A stretch of DNA of 64,000 bases, taken from positions 723,541-787,540 of the forward strand of contig NC_016943.1 of NCBI RefSeq assembly GCF_000284015.1, in the 5' to 3' direction. A program made the position numbers and the translations under genes. The notes under the pieces are model-generated. The model was not told the origin of the DNA, searched no databases, and worked only from the letters and a program-made list of their open reading frames with translations. Positions 45,157 through 53,677 of this stretch are shown piece by piece. The stretch's first letter is position 1, and each line of letters opens with the position of its first letter. The stretch is from Blastococcus saxobsidens DD2. GTDB lineage: Bacteria; Actinomycetota; Actinomycetes; Mycobacteriales; Geodermatophilaceae.

Positions 45157-45294
45157 CGCGCTCGGCCGGCAGGACACCCGGCAGAGGGGGATCGCCCTCC
45201 TGCGGAACGGTTCGGGCGTGTCGGGCGTTGACCTGACCGAGTGGAGTGCGCCAAGTTGGCTCCACGACCCAGATGTCACCTCGAGGAGATGACG

Positions 45295-46128
45295 ATGCCC
45301 AGTAAGAACCCGGCGTTCAGCCGCGGGTTCGGGAATGCCGGCCCCGGCCAGCAGTCCGCCGGTTGGGGCAACGCACCCCAGTACGGCACGCCCCAGTACG
45401 GCGCTCCGGCGCCGCAGCAGGACGCGTACACCGCGCCGTCCCCGTACGGGACGACCGCGGATATGCGATACATGACGATGGACGACGTCGTCACCAAGAC
45501 GGGCCTGTCCTTCCTGGTGACCGTCCTGGCCGCCGCAGCCACCTGGGCCATGCCCGGCCAGGCGGCCTTGGGCCTGGCCCTCCCGGCCGTGCTGATCGCC
45601 TTCGTGCTCGGCCTGGTGATCGCCTTCAAGCAGATCGCCAACCCGGTCGCGACGCTGTCCTACGGCGCCTTGTACGGCGTGGCGCTCGGCGCGATCAGCG
45701 AGGTGTTCGCCGCCCAGTTCGGCAGCGGCATCGTCGTCCAGGCGCTGATCGGCACCTTCGGTGTCTTCGCCGGGATGCTGGTCATCTACAAGACCGGCGC
45801 CATCCGGGTCACCCCCAAGCTGACCCGCTGGATCGTCGGGGCGCTGATCGGCGTCCTGGTGCTCGTCGTGGTGAACCTGATCGCCAGCTTCTTCACCCCG
45901 GGCGGCCTGGGGCTGCGTGACGGTGGCCCGCTGGCCATCGGCTTCAGCCTGCTGGTCATCGGTGTGGCGGCGTTCACGCTGCTGCTGGACTTCGACCTGG
46001 CCGACGAGGCGATCCGCCGCGGCGCGCCCGCGAAGTTCGCCTGGTACATCGCCTTCGGTCTGCTCGTGACCGTCATCTGGCTGTACATCGAGATCCTGCG
46101 GCTGCTGTCCTACTTCCAGGACGAGTGA
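45295..46128 (+). CDS. Bax inhibitor-1/YccA family membrane protein
   Basis: 277 residues: a Gly/Gln/Tyr-rich cytoplasmic N-terminus of about 55 residues (repeat QYGTPQYGAP), MTMDDVVTKTGLSFLVTVLA and seven membrane segments, ending LIGVLVLVVVNLIASFF and DEAIRRGAPAKFAWYIAFGL, the family signature region with the conserved acidic residues. Proteins of this fold form calcium or proton leak channels in characterised cases; the role in actinobacteria is unknown. ATG 45295 has GAGGAG 6 nt upstream; an ATG 6 nt earlier abuts that site and is less likely. Confidence 0.9.
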   Translation: MPSKNPAFSRGFGNAGPGQQSAGWGNAPQYGTPQYGAPAPQQDAYTAPSPYGTTADMRYMTMDDVVTKTGLSFLVTVLAAAATWAMPGQAALGLALPAVLIAFVLGLVIAFKQIANPVATLSYGALYGVALGAISEVFAAQFGSGIVVQALIGTFGVFAGMLVIYKTGAIRVTPKLTRWIVGALIGVLVLVVVNLIASFFTPGGLGLRDGGPLAIGFSLLVIGVAAFTLLLDFDLADEAIRRGAPAKFAWYIAFGLLVTVIWLYIEILRLLSYFQDE

Positions 46129-46148
46129 GCCAGCTCCGCTGCACATGA

Positions 46149-46184
46149 CAGTGGCCCGGTCCCCGCGAGGGGGCCGGGCCACTG
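46149..46184. terminator. Bidirectional terminator between the BI-1 and thiolase genes
   Basis: CAGTGGCCCGGTCCCC at 46149-46164 and its near-complete complement at 46169-46184 form a 16-bp stem (one G-U pair) with loop GCGA. The flanking genes converge on it. Confidence 0.78.
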
Positions 46185-46203
46185 CTCGTTCTGGCGGTGG
46201 ATC

Positions 46204-47424
46204 TCAGGAGAGGCGCTCGAGCACCATCGCCATGCCCATGCCGCCACCGACGCACATCGTCTCCAGGCCGAAGGTCTTGTCCTTGGTCTGCAGCCCGTTG
46301 ATCAGCGTGCCGGTGATCCGGGCGCCGGTGCTGCCGAACGGGTGCCCGACGGCGATGGCGCCACCGTGCACGTTCAGCTTCTCGATCGGGATGTTCAGGT
46401 CGCGGTAGCTCGGGATGACCTGCGCGGCGAACGCCTCGTTGATCTCGACCAGGTCGATGTCGTCGATGGACATGCCGGCCCGCTTCAGCGCCAGGCGGGA
46501 GGCGTCGACCGGGCCGTAGCCCATGATCTCCGGCGACAGGCCGGTGACCGCGGTGGAGACGACGCGGGCCAGCGGGGTGAGGCCCAGCTCGCGCGCCTTG
46601 GTGTCGCTCATGACGATGACCGCCGACGCGCCGTCGTTGAGCGGGCAGGCGTTGCCGGCGGTGACCCGGCCGTCAGGGCGGAAGACCGGCTTGAGGCCGG
46701 AGATGCCCTCGAGCGTGGTGCCCGGCCGCGGGCCGTCGTCCGTGGTGACGACGGTGCCGTCGGGCGTGGTGATCGGGACGATCTCCCGCTCCCAGAAGCC
46801 GTTGTTGATCGACTCCTCGGCGAGGTTCTGGCTGCGGACGGCGAACTCGTCCATCTCCTCGCGGGTGACACCCTTGAGCAGCGCCAGGTTCTCGGCGGTC
46901 TGGCCCATGGCGATGTAGACGTCGGGGATGTCGCCGTTCTGCCGCGGGTCGGTCCACGAGTCGGCGCCGCTCTCGGCGACCTTGGCCACGCGGGCCTCGG
47001 CGTCGACGAACGCCGGGTTCTTCGTGTCGGGAATGGCGTCGCTGTTGCCCTTCACGAACCGGGAGACGGTCTCGACGCCCGCGGAGATGAAGACGTCACC
47101 CTCGCCCGCCTTGATCGCGTGCAAGGCCATGCGGGTGGTCTGCAGCGACGAGGAGCAGTAGCGGGTGATCGTCGTGCCGGGCAGGTGGTCCATGCCCAGC
47201 AGCACGCTGACGACGCGGCCCATGTTGTAGCCCTGCTCGCCGCCGGGGAGGCCGCAGCCGAGCATCAGGTCGTCAATGTCGGTCGGGTCGAGCGAGGGGA
47301 CCTTGTCCAGCGCCGCGCGGACGACGGCGACGGCCAGGTCGTCGGGGCGCATGTCCTTGAGCGACCCCTTGAAGGCGCGGCCGATGGGGGAGCGCGCGGT
47401 CGCGACGATGACGGCTTCGGGCAT
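46204..47424 (-). CDS. Acetyl-CoA C-acetyltransferase (thiolase)
   Basis: 406 residues, complete thiolase fold. The nucleophilic Cys is in TTITRYCSSSLQTTRMA, the catalytic His in LNVHGGAIAVGHPFGSTGAR and the second Cys in METMCVGGGMGMAM-like LETMCVGGGMGMAMVLE; VEINEAFAAQ is the fourth family block. It either condenses acetyl-CoA or cleaves 3-ketoacyl-CoA; the sequence alone does not decide between FadA-type and PhaA/AtoB-type roles. ATG 47424 follows GTGGAGGA; an upstream GTG would only add the leader. No other beta-oxidation gene is adjacent. Confidence 0.92.
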   Translation of the reverse strand: MPEAVIVATARSPIGRAFKGSLKDMRPDDLAVAVVRAALDKVPSLDPTDIDDLMLGCGLPGGEQGYNMGRVVSVLLGMDHLPGTTITRYCSSSLQTTRMALHAIKAGEGDVFISAGVETVSRFVKGNSDAIPDTKNPAFVDAEARVAKVAESGADSWTDPRQNGDIPDVYIAMGQTAENLALLKGVTREEMDEFAVRSQNLAEESINNGFWEREIVPITTPDGTVVTTDDGPRPGTTLEGISGLKPVFRPDGRVTAGNACPLNDGASAVIVMSDTKARELGLTPLARVVSTAVTGLSPEIMGYGPVDASRLALKRAGMSIDDIDLVEINEAFAAQVIPSYRDLNIPIEKLNVHGGAIAVGHPFGSTGARITGTLINGLQTKDKTFGLETMCVGGGMGMAMVLERLS

Positions 47425-47553
47425 GGGTCCTCCACGATGAGGTGGGTCCGACGCGGTTCGCCGGACGTAGGTCACTTTGGAACGTACCCCGGCTGCCCGG
47501 CGACGGATCCGCCCCGGCCCCCTCGCGCACCGGTGTGGTGCGCGTCACGCCGT

Positions 47554-48585
47554 TCAGCCGCCGACCGGAGCCCCCGCTGCCGACCCGGCGTGCTCGGCCT
47601 GCTCCGGTGTCGGCATCTGCGTCGGCCGGCGCCGGCGCAGCAGCGCCCAGGGACCCCACGGGCCGGTGCCGGAGCCGCCGACCTCTGCCGCCTGCACCTC
47701 GGTGCCGGGGCGGTTGGCCGCACGCGCCGCGGCGCGGGCCACGGGACGCACGGTCTCGCGGCGGAGTCCCCGCAGCCCACGGTCCGCGCGGGCCGGCCAC
47801 ACGCCGACCGCGTCGGCGACCGAGGGCAGCAGCGCCGCCGCCGCCGCCGCGTAGCCCGCGGCGCTCGGGTGGAACTCGTCGACGCTGAACATGCTGGAGT
47901 CCGATGCGAACGCCGGGCCGAGCAGGGAGCCGAGGGAGACCGTGCGCCCGCCCGCCTCGACGGCGGCGATCGTCTGCGCGGCGGCCATCTGGCGGCTCCA
48001 CCGGCGAGCCAGCGTGCGCAGCGGCTGCGCGATGGGCCGGATGGTCCCGAGATCGGGGCAGGTGCCGACGACGACCTCGCAACCGGCCGCGGTCAGCCGG
48101 CGCACCGCGTCGGTGAGGTGACCGACGGAGACCGGCGTCGGGGTCCGGGCGGTGACGTCGTTGGCGCCGATCATGATGACCGCGACCGCGGGCTCCTCGG
48201 AAAGCGCGCGGTCGACCTGCACCTCGAGGTCGGCGGCGCGGGCACCGGACTTGGCCAGCCGCACCAGCCGGACGGGGCGCTCGGCGAGCTCGGCCAGCCC
48301 GGCGGCGACCAGGACCCCCGGGGTGTCGGCGGCGCGGTGCGCTCCCAGGCCCACCGCGCTGGAGTCGCCGAGCACCGCGAGGACGATCGGCTCGCCGCGG
48401 CCGCGCCCGTAGACGCCGTCGCCCGAGGGCGGGTCGTTCTTGTGGGAGCGGGCCTCGACCTTGCGGCGGGCGGCGCGGGCCTCCTCGCGGAGGAGGGCGA
48501 CCAGGGCAGCGCCGGCGATCCCGACCCCGCCGCCGCCGTAGGCGGCGCCGGTGGCGAGCCATCGGGCCGTGTCGGTACGCGTCAT
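47554..48585 (-). CDS. SGNH/GDSL-family hydrolase, membrane-anchored
   Basis: 343 residues. An N-terminal hydrophobic segment (WLATGAAYGGGGVGIAGAAL) anchors or exports it. The SGNH blocks are present: LAVLGDSSAVGLGAH (Ser), the Gly in KSGARAADLE, IMIGANDVT (Asn) and DEFHPSAAGYAAAA (Asp and His). It is probably an esterase or lipase acting outside the membrane; no substrate can be read. A long Arg/Ala/Pro-rich tail follows from about residue 275. ATG 48585 with GGGAGG just upstream. The thiolase gene follows 129 nt downstream in the same direction. Confidence 0.88.
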   Translation of the reverse strand: MTRTDTARWLATGAAYGGGGVGIAGAALVALLREEARAARRKVEARSHKNDPPSGDGVYGRGRGEPIVLAVLGDSSAVGLGAHRAADTPGVLVAAGLAELAERPVRLVRLAKSGARAADLEVQVDRALSEEPAVAVIMIGANDVTARTPTPVSVGHLTDAVRRLTAAGCEVVVGTCPDLGTIRPIAQPLRTLARRWSRQMAAAQTIAAVEAGGRTVSLGSLLGPAFASDSSMFSVDEFHPSAAGYAAAAAALLPSVADAVGVWPARADRGLRGLRRETVRPVARAAARAANRPGTEVQAAEVGGSGTGPWGPWALLRRRRPTQMPTPEQAEHAGSAAGAPVGG

Positions 48586-48654
48586 GGTCCCTCCCGTCCC
48601 CCTTCGGCGCTGTCGTGGCACCGCTGACGTTATCGGCCGCCTACGGTGCAACCT

Positions 48655-50028
48655 GTGGCCTCCTCCCTCGCTGGTGTGACCCGTCCCACATCCGACGACG
48701 ACCGCACGCGGCAGATCGTCGACGTCCTCGTCGACGCGTTCGGCGACCTCATGGAGGCCGATGCCGATGCCTTCCGCACCAAGTTCCGGAAGATGGCGGC
48801 CGATCCGTTCGCCTTCTACCGGGGCAGCGCGCCCCTGTTCTACGCGGACATGGCGACGTCCGAGGACCCCTGGTGCGACGAGCGGACGTCGCGTGTGTGG
48901 ATCCAGGGTGACCTGCACGCGGAGAACTTCGGCACGTACATGGACAGCGCGGGCCGGATCGTCTTCGACGTCAACGACTTCGACGAGGCCTACCTGGGCC
49001 ACGTCAGCTGGGACCTGCGCCGGTTCGCCGCCAGCTTCGCGCTGCTGTCGTGGCGCAAGGCGTTCGGCGACGACGTCATCGGTGAGCTGCTCAGCGGCTA
49101 CCTGCACGCCTACCTCGACCAGGTCGATGCGTTCCGGCGGTCGGACGAGGACCGCTCGTTCGCGCTGCTGGCCGACAACACCGAGGGGGCGGTGCGCGAG
49201 GTGATCCACGAGACCACCACCCGCACCCGTCTCGGGCTGCTGGAGCGCATCACGGTGATCGAGGGCTACCACCGGCGGTTCGCCGACCGCCCGCGCAACC
49301 GGCGGCTGGAGGGCGACGAGCGGGAGCGGGTGCTGGCCGCCCTGGAGCGGTACCGCGAGACGGTGCCCAAGGGGCAGCGCCGCCGGGAGGTCACCTACGA
49401 CGTGAAGGACGTCATCGGCACCGGTGGCTTCGGCATCGGCAGCGCCGGGCTGCCGGCCTACAACGTGCTGCTCGAGGGGTACGACCAGGCGCTGGAGAAC
49501 GACGTCGTCCTGTCGCTGAAGCAGGGCAACGTGCCCGCACCCAGCCGGGTGGTGACCGACCCCGAGATCCGGGCCTACTTCGAGAACGAGGGGCACCGGA
49601 CGGCGCTCAGCCAGCGGGCGCTGCAGGCCAACACCTCGCAGTTCCTCGGCTACACCGAGATCGACGGCCGTGGCTTCGTCGTCGCCGAGCTGTCGCCCTA
49701 CGAGCTGGACCTGGACTGGGAGGACCTCACCGAGCCGGAGGACATCGCCCCGGTCATGGTCCAGCTGGGGCGGGCCACCGCGAAGCTGCACTGCGTCGGG
49801 GACGCCGACAGCGACCACACGCTGGTGCCGTTCCAGACCGAGGACGCGATCTCCGAGATGGTCGGCGACCGGCGGCAGGAGTTCGTCGCCGACCTGGTCG
49901 ACTTCGCGCACTCCTACGCGCGCCGGACGCAGGACGACTTCCGGCTGTTCGTCAACGCCTTCCGGGCCGGCATGATCCCCGGGATCAGCTCGAGCGGCTC
50001 GCACCCGCTGCCGGCGGATCGGGCATAG
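48655..50028 (+). CDS. DUF2252 family protein
   Basis: 457 residues, a kinase-fold-like protein of unknown substrate. DUF2252 features: DPFAFYRGSAPLFYADMA, the nucleotide-phosphotransferase-like VWIQGDLHAENFGTYMDSAG and FDVNDFDEAYLGHVSWDLRR, DVIGTGGFGIGSAGLPAY and LGRATAKLHCVGDAD. The HxENF and NDFD residues are arranged as in aminoglycoside-phosphotransferase-type folds (family knowledge). GTG 48655 is preferred over 48646 because TACGGT ends 7 nt before it (leaderless pattern). Its TAG stop lies in the left arm of palindromic element copy 2. Confidence 0.88.
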   Translation: MASSLAGVTRPTSDDDRTRQIVDVLVDAFGDLMEADADAFRTKFRKMAADPFAFYRGSAPLFYADMATSEDPWCDERTSRVWIQGDLHAENFGTYMDSAGRIVFDVNDFDEAYLGHVSWDLRRFAASFALLSWRKAFGDDVIGELLSGYLHAYLDQVDAFRRSDEDRSFALLADNTEGAVREVIHETTTRTRLGLLERITVIEGYHRRFADRPRNRRLEGDERERVLAALERYRETVPKGQRRREVTYDVKDVIGTGGFGIGSAGLPAYNVLLEGYDQALENDVVLSLKQGNVPAPSRVVTDPEIRAYFENEGHRTALSQRALQANTSQFLGYTEIDGRGFVVAELSPYELDLDWEDLTEPEDIAPVMVQLGRATAKLHCVGDADSDHTLVPFQTEDAISEMVGDRRQEFVADLVDFAHSYARRTQDDFRLFVNAFRAGMIPGISSSGSHPLPADRA

Positions 50029-50081
50029 GAGGCAATGCCTACGTCCGCGTGGCCGAAACCGTAGGCATTGCCTCCTATGCC
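50022..50081. repeat. 60-nt palindromic element, copy 2
   Basis: Perfect 22-bp inverted repeat: 50022-50043 and 50060-50081, with a 16-nt loop. Arms begin GGCATAGGAGGCAATGCC. The DUF2252 stop codon (50026-50028) lies in the left arm, at the same element position as the ppx stop in copy 1. It lies between convergent genes and could also act as a terminator. Confidence 0.85.
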
Positions 50082-50123
50082 TGGGCGGGGGCGGGGGCGG
50101 GGGCGGCCCGGCGAGGACCTCGC

Positions 50124-52130
50124 TCAGCGGGCGCGGCGGCCGCGGCGGGTGCGCAGGTAGTCCGCGACGACGTACTCGCCGAGCCGCTCGGTGTCGGGCT
50201 GGAAGACCCGGCCGCCGGCCCGCTGGGTGAGGTCGTGCACGAAGTGGATCAGCCCCGGGTCGGGGTCGAGCGCGAACACGTTCACCGTGGCGCCGGAGCG
50301 GGCGACGCGCTCGACCTCGGCCACCGTGCGGGCGATCGTCTCCGGCATGGGCGGCCAGCAGAAGAACGGCGTGCCGTCGTCCTCGAGGTGGGCGGTGGGT
50401 TCGCCGTCGGTGACCACCAGGACCACCGGCTCGGCGTCCCGGTGCCGGGCCAGGAAGCGCCGGGCGAGCATCAGCCCGTGCTGCAGGTTGGTGCCTTGCA
50501 GCGTGTCCACCGACAGCTCGGCGAGGGTCTCCGGGCGGAGCACCTGCGCGGTGGAGGAGAAACCGATGATCTCGATCGCGTCCTGCGGGAACCGCGTGGT
50601 CACCAGCGAGTGCAGCGCCATCGCCGTCGACTTCGCCGCGCCCCACGTGCCGCGCAGCGCCATCGAGTAGGAGAGGTCGACCAGCAGGGCGACGGCGGCG
50701 CCGGTGCGCCGCTCCGTCTCCACCACCTCGAAGTCCTCGACGGCGATCCGCACCCGGCGGTCCTGGTCCGGGGCGGTGGGGTGGGTAGGAAGGCGCCGCG
50801 TGCCCGCCGTCCGCAGGACGGCGTTCTTCACCGTGCGGACGACGTCCAGCGGCTGCTCGTCACCGAACCGCCACTCGCGCGAGCTGCCGGTGAGCTCACC
50901 CGCGGCACCGGCGTCGGCGACGTCGTGCTCCCCGCGGCCGGTGGCGTCGAGCTTCGCGAAGACGCGGCGCAGTGCCGTGGCGCCCAGCCGGCGCACCGCC
51001 TTGGGGGAGAGCTCCAGGGTGCCGCCGGACCGGTTGAGATAGCCCTGGCGCTCCAGCTCGCGCTCCAGCTGCCGCAGGGCCGCGAGGTCGTCGGCGGCCG
51101 AGCGGCCCAGCGCCCGCTCGAGCAGCTCCTCGTCGACGTCGGCCAGGGAGGCACCGGCGTAGCCCTGCGAGAGCTGGTTGGACAGCGCCTCCAGGTCGGC
51201 CAGCTCCGCGACGGCGCGCGTGGCGTCGCCCATCCCCAGCGACTGCTCGCCGTCGGGCACCTGGCCGCGCTGCCCCCACGGCAGATCGGGGCGGGCCTGC
51301 CGCAGCGCGTCGGAGAGGTGGGCCATCTCGCTGGCCAGCCCCATGTCCTCCATCGTCTGGGCCATGAGGTCGGCGAGTTCGGCCCGCTGCTCGGGGGAGA
51401 GGCCGGCAATCATCCGTTCCTGCGCGGCCGCCCGCCGGGCCAGCGAGTCGATGAGCTCCTCGACCGACTGCGGGTCGTCCGGGAAGAACTGCCCGTGGTC
51501 CGCCATGAAGTCGGCGAACTGCTGGTCGGTGTCCTCGCCGCGGTTGTGCGCGTCCACGAGGCGGGACAGGTCGGCCACCATGTCCTTGACCGCCTGCAGA
51601 TCGCCCTCGGTGGCGTGCTGCAGCGCCTGCTTCATGGAGGCGAACGAGCTGTCGAGCACCTCCCGGCGCAGCAGGTCCTGGATCTGCTCGTAGGCCTGCC
51701 GGCCCTCGGCCGAGCGCCACGACCAGTCCTTGAGCGCGCGCACCGCCCCGGAGGTGTCCTCGGGCAGCGCGTCGAGCTCGGCCTCGGCCAACCGGGCGGC
51801 GTCGTCCGGGTCGGGGAAGAGCTCGCGCCGCTCCGCTGCGAGAGCCCGGTCGAGCAGCTCCCGCACCTCCTGCAGCGTGCCGTCCATCCGGCCCGCGGTG
51901 CGGGCGCTGCGCAGCCGGTCACGGACCGACCGGCGCAGCTCGTCCAGGCCGCGCCGGCCCTCCGTGCCGCGGCGGAGCAGCTCGCGCAGCGCCTCGCGCA
52001 CGCCGTTGCCGCCGAGCACCGAGTCGCCGATCTCGTCGACGGCGTTGCCCAGGTCGTACGGCGGCGCCAGCGGGTCCGGGCCACCCCGCCAGGCGCCGTA
52101 CCGGTAGCCGCGCGGACGGCGTCCGCTCAC
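50124..52130 (-). CDS. VWA-domain protein, partner of the upstream AAA+ ATPase
   Basis: 668 residues, cytoplasmic. The first ~440 are helical and charged (for example RDRLRSARTAGRMDGTLQEV). The C-terminal von Willebrand A domain (about 470-668) has the MIDAS motifs DLSYSMALRG (DxSxS), the Thr in LQGTNLQHG and VVTDGEPTAH. It follows the ATPase gene with only one base between stop and start, so the pair is cotranscribed. MoxR or magnesium-chelatase-type AAA+ proteins act with VWA partners as metal-insertion or chaperone machines; Rv0958-Rv0959 in M. tuberculosis is a comparable pair. GTG start at 52130. Function unknown. Confidence 0.88.
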   Translation of the reverse strand: MSGRRPRGYRYGAWRGGPDPLAPPYDLGNAVDEIGDSVLGGNGVREALRELLRRGTEGRRGLDELRRSVRDRLRSARTAGRMDGTLQEVRELLDRALAAERRELFPDPDDAARLAEAELDALPEDTSGAVRALKDWSWRSAEGRQAYEQIQDLLRREVLDSSFASMKQALQHATEGDLQAVKDMVADLSRLVDAHNRGEDTDQQFADFMADHGQFFPDDPQSVEELIDSLARRAAAQERMIAGLSPEQRAELADLMAQTMEDMGLASEMAHLSDALRQARPDLPWGQRGQVPDGEQSLGMGDATRAVAELADLEALSNQLSQGYAGASLADVDEELLERALGRSAADDLAALRQLERELERQGYLNRSGGTLELSPKAVRRLGATALRRVFAKLDATGRGEHDVADAGAAGELTGSSREWRFGDEQPLDVVRTVKNAVLRTAGTRRLPTHPTAPDQDRRVRIAVEDFEVVETERRTGAAVALLVDLSYSMALRGTWGAAKSTAMALHSLVTTRFPQDAIEIIGFSSTAQVLRPETLAELSVDTLQGTNLQHGLMLARRFLARHRDAEPVVLVVTDGEPTAHLEDDGTPFFCWPPMPETIARTVAEVERVARSGATVNVFALDPDPGLIHFVHDLTQRAGGRVFQPDTERLGEYVVADYLRTRRGRRAR

Positions 52131-52131
52131 C

Positions 52132-53604
52132 TCAGGCCCCGTAGACGGTGCGGCCGCCGTCGGTGTCCTTGGCCAGCCGCCGGGTGAGGTAGAGGCCTTC
52201 CAGGGCGAACTCCACCGCGGCCGCCGCCTGCTCGGCCGACTGGTCGCCCTCGGGCACGCCCAGCCGGCCGAGCAGCTCGGCGAGCTTGGGGATCGTGCCC
52301 AGCTGGCCGAGCAGCGCCGGGGCGGGCACCAGGTCGCCGGACTCGACGGTCTCCCCGCCGGTGAAGTGCTCCTGCAGGCCGCTGAGGTCCAGCCCCGCGC
52401 ACCGGGCGCGGAAGGTCTGCGCGGTGGCCTGGCGGAGCAGGTGCTCGAGCACCTCGAGCTCGCGGTCGTCGTCCGGGTCGGAGCCGGAGTCGGCGAACTC
52501 GACCTTGCCGCGGCTGGCCGGGACGATGCTCGGCAGGTCGACGACCCGGGCCACCGGCCGGGTCTCGCCGGCGACGGCGGCGCGGCGGACGGCGGAGGCG
52601 GCGACGGTCTCCAGCCCGGCGATGGCGAACCGGGCGCTGACGCCGGAGCGGGTGTCGACGTGGCTGGACTCGCGGACCAGCCGGGTGAAGCGGGCGACGA
52701 TCTCGACCAGGTGCTGGGGGACGACGGGTCGCGCCAGGTGGTCGGCGCCGAACGCGGTCGGCCAGCTCAGCGCCGCCTCCTGCTGCAGCAGCCGGATCTC
52801 GTCGGCGAGCTCGATCGGGTAGTGCGTGCGGACCTCGGCGCCGAACCGGTCCTTGAGCGGGGTGATGATCCGCCCGCGGTTGGTGTAGTCCTCCGGGTTC
52901 GCGCTGGCCACCAGCAGCAGGTCCAGCGGCAGCCGCACCCGGTACCCGCGGATCTGGATGTCGCGCTCCTCCAGCACGTTGAGCAGCGCCACCTGGATCC
53001 GCTCGGCCAGGTCGGGCAGCTCGTTGATGCTGAAGATGCCGCGGTTGGTGCGCGGCACCAGGCCGTAGTGGACCGTCTCCGGGTCGCCCAGCGTGCGGCC
53101 CTCGGCCACCTTGATCGGGTCGACGTCGCCGATCAGGTCGCCCACGCTCGTGTCCGGTGTCGCCAGCTTCTCGCCGAACCGGTCGCTGCGGTGCAGCCAG
53201 CCGACCGGGGTGGCGTCGCCGTGCTCGGCGATCTGCCGGTGCGCCCAGACGCTGATCGGCGCCAGCGGGTGCTCGTTGAGCTCGCTGCCGGTGAGCACCG
53301 GCGTCCACTCGTCGAGCAGGCCGACGAGGGTGCGGATCAGCCGGGTCTTGCCCTGCCCGCGCTCGCCGAGGAGCACCAGGTCGTGGCCGGCGATCAGTGC
53401 GCGCTCGACCTCGGGCAGGACGGTGTCCTCGAAGCCGACCATGCCGGGCAGGGTGGCCTCGCCGGCGGCGAGGCGGGTGAGCAGGTTGGCGCGGAGCTCG
53501 GCCTTGACCGGCCGGAAGGTGGCGCCGGTGGCGCGGAGCTCGCCGAGGGTGGTGGCTGCGGGGGAGGGGCTTGCCGGTGCGGTGGTGGCACCCGTGGTGT
53601 CCGT
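52132..53604 (-). CDS. MoxR/ChlI-type AAA+ ATPase
   Basis: 490 residues. Walker A LLGERGQGKTRLIRTLV (about residue 80), Walker B-region IFSINELPDLAERIQ (about 190), then QVALLNVLEERDIQIRGYRVRLP and the sensor-1 Asn in LLLVASANPEDYTNRGRIITPLKDRFG. The insert and lid organisation is that of magnesium-chelatase I / MoxR proteins. It presumably remodels a client with the VWA protein encoded downstream. GTG 53604 is supported by TACCGT (53617-53612) ending 7 nt before it. Divergent from ilvA, 73 nt apart. Confidence 0.9.
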   Translation of the reverse strand, partial: TDTTGATTAPASPSPAATTLGELRATGATFRPVKAELRANLLTRLAAGEATLPGMVGFEDTVLPEVERALIAGHDLVLLGERGQGKTRLIRTLVGLLDEWTPVLTGSELNEHPLAPISVWAHRQIAEHGDATPVGWLHRSDRFGEKLATPDTSVGDLIGDVDPIKVAEGRTLGDPETVHYGLVPRTNRGIFSINELPDLAERIQVALLNVLEERDIQIRGYRVRLPLDLLLVASANPEDYTNRGRIITPLKDRFGAEVRTHYPIELADEIRLLQQEAALSWPTAFGADHLARPVVPQHLVEIVARFTRLVRESSHVDTRSGVSARFAIAGLETVAASAVRRAAVAGETRPVARVVDLPSIVPASRGKVEFADSGSDPDDDRELEVLEHLLRQATAQTFRARCAGLDLSGLQEHFTGGETVESGDLVPAPALLGQLGTIPKLAELLGRLGVPEGDQSAEQAAAAVEFALEGLYLTRRLAKDTDGGRTVYGA

Positions 53605-53677
53605 CACCCCCGCCACGGTACGACGAGGAGGGCGCGTCCGGTGCGGCGTCCGTGCCGCCGCCTGCGAGGATCCCTGC

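Noticed and set aside
50124..53604. Phage-defence system built on the AAA+ and VWA genes.
   Set aside because: No nuclease, protease or other effector gene is linked, and the pair resembles housekeeping MoxR/chelatase-type pairs found in mycobacteria.
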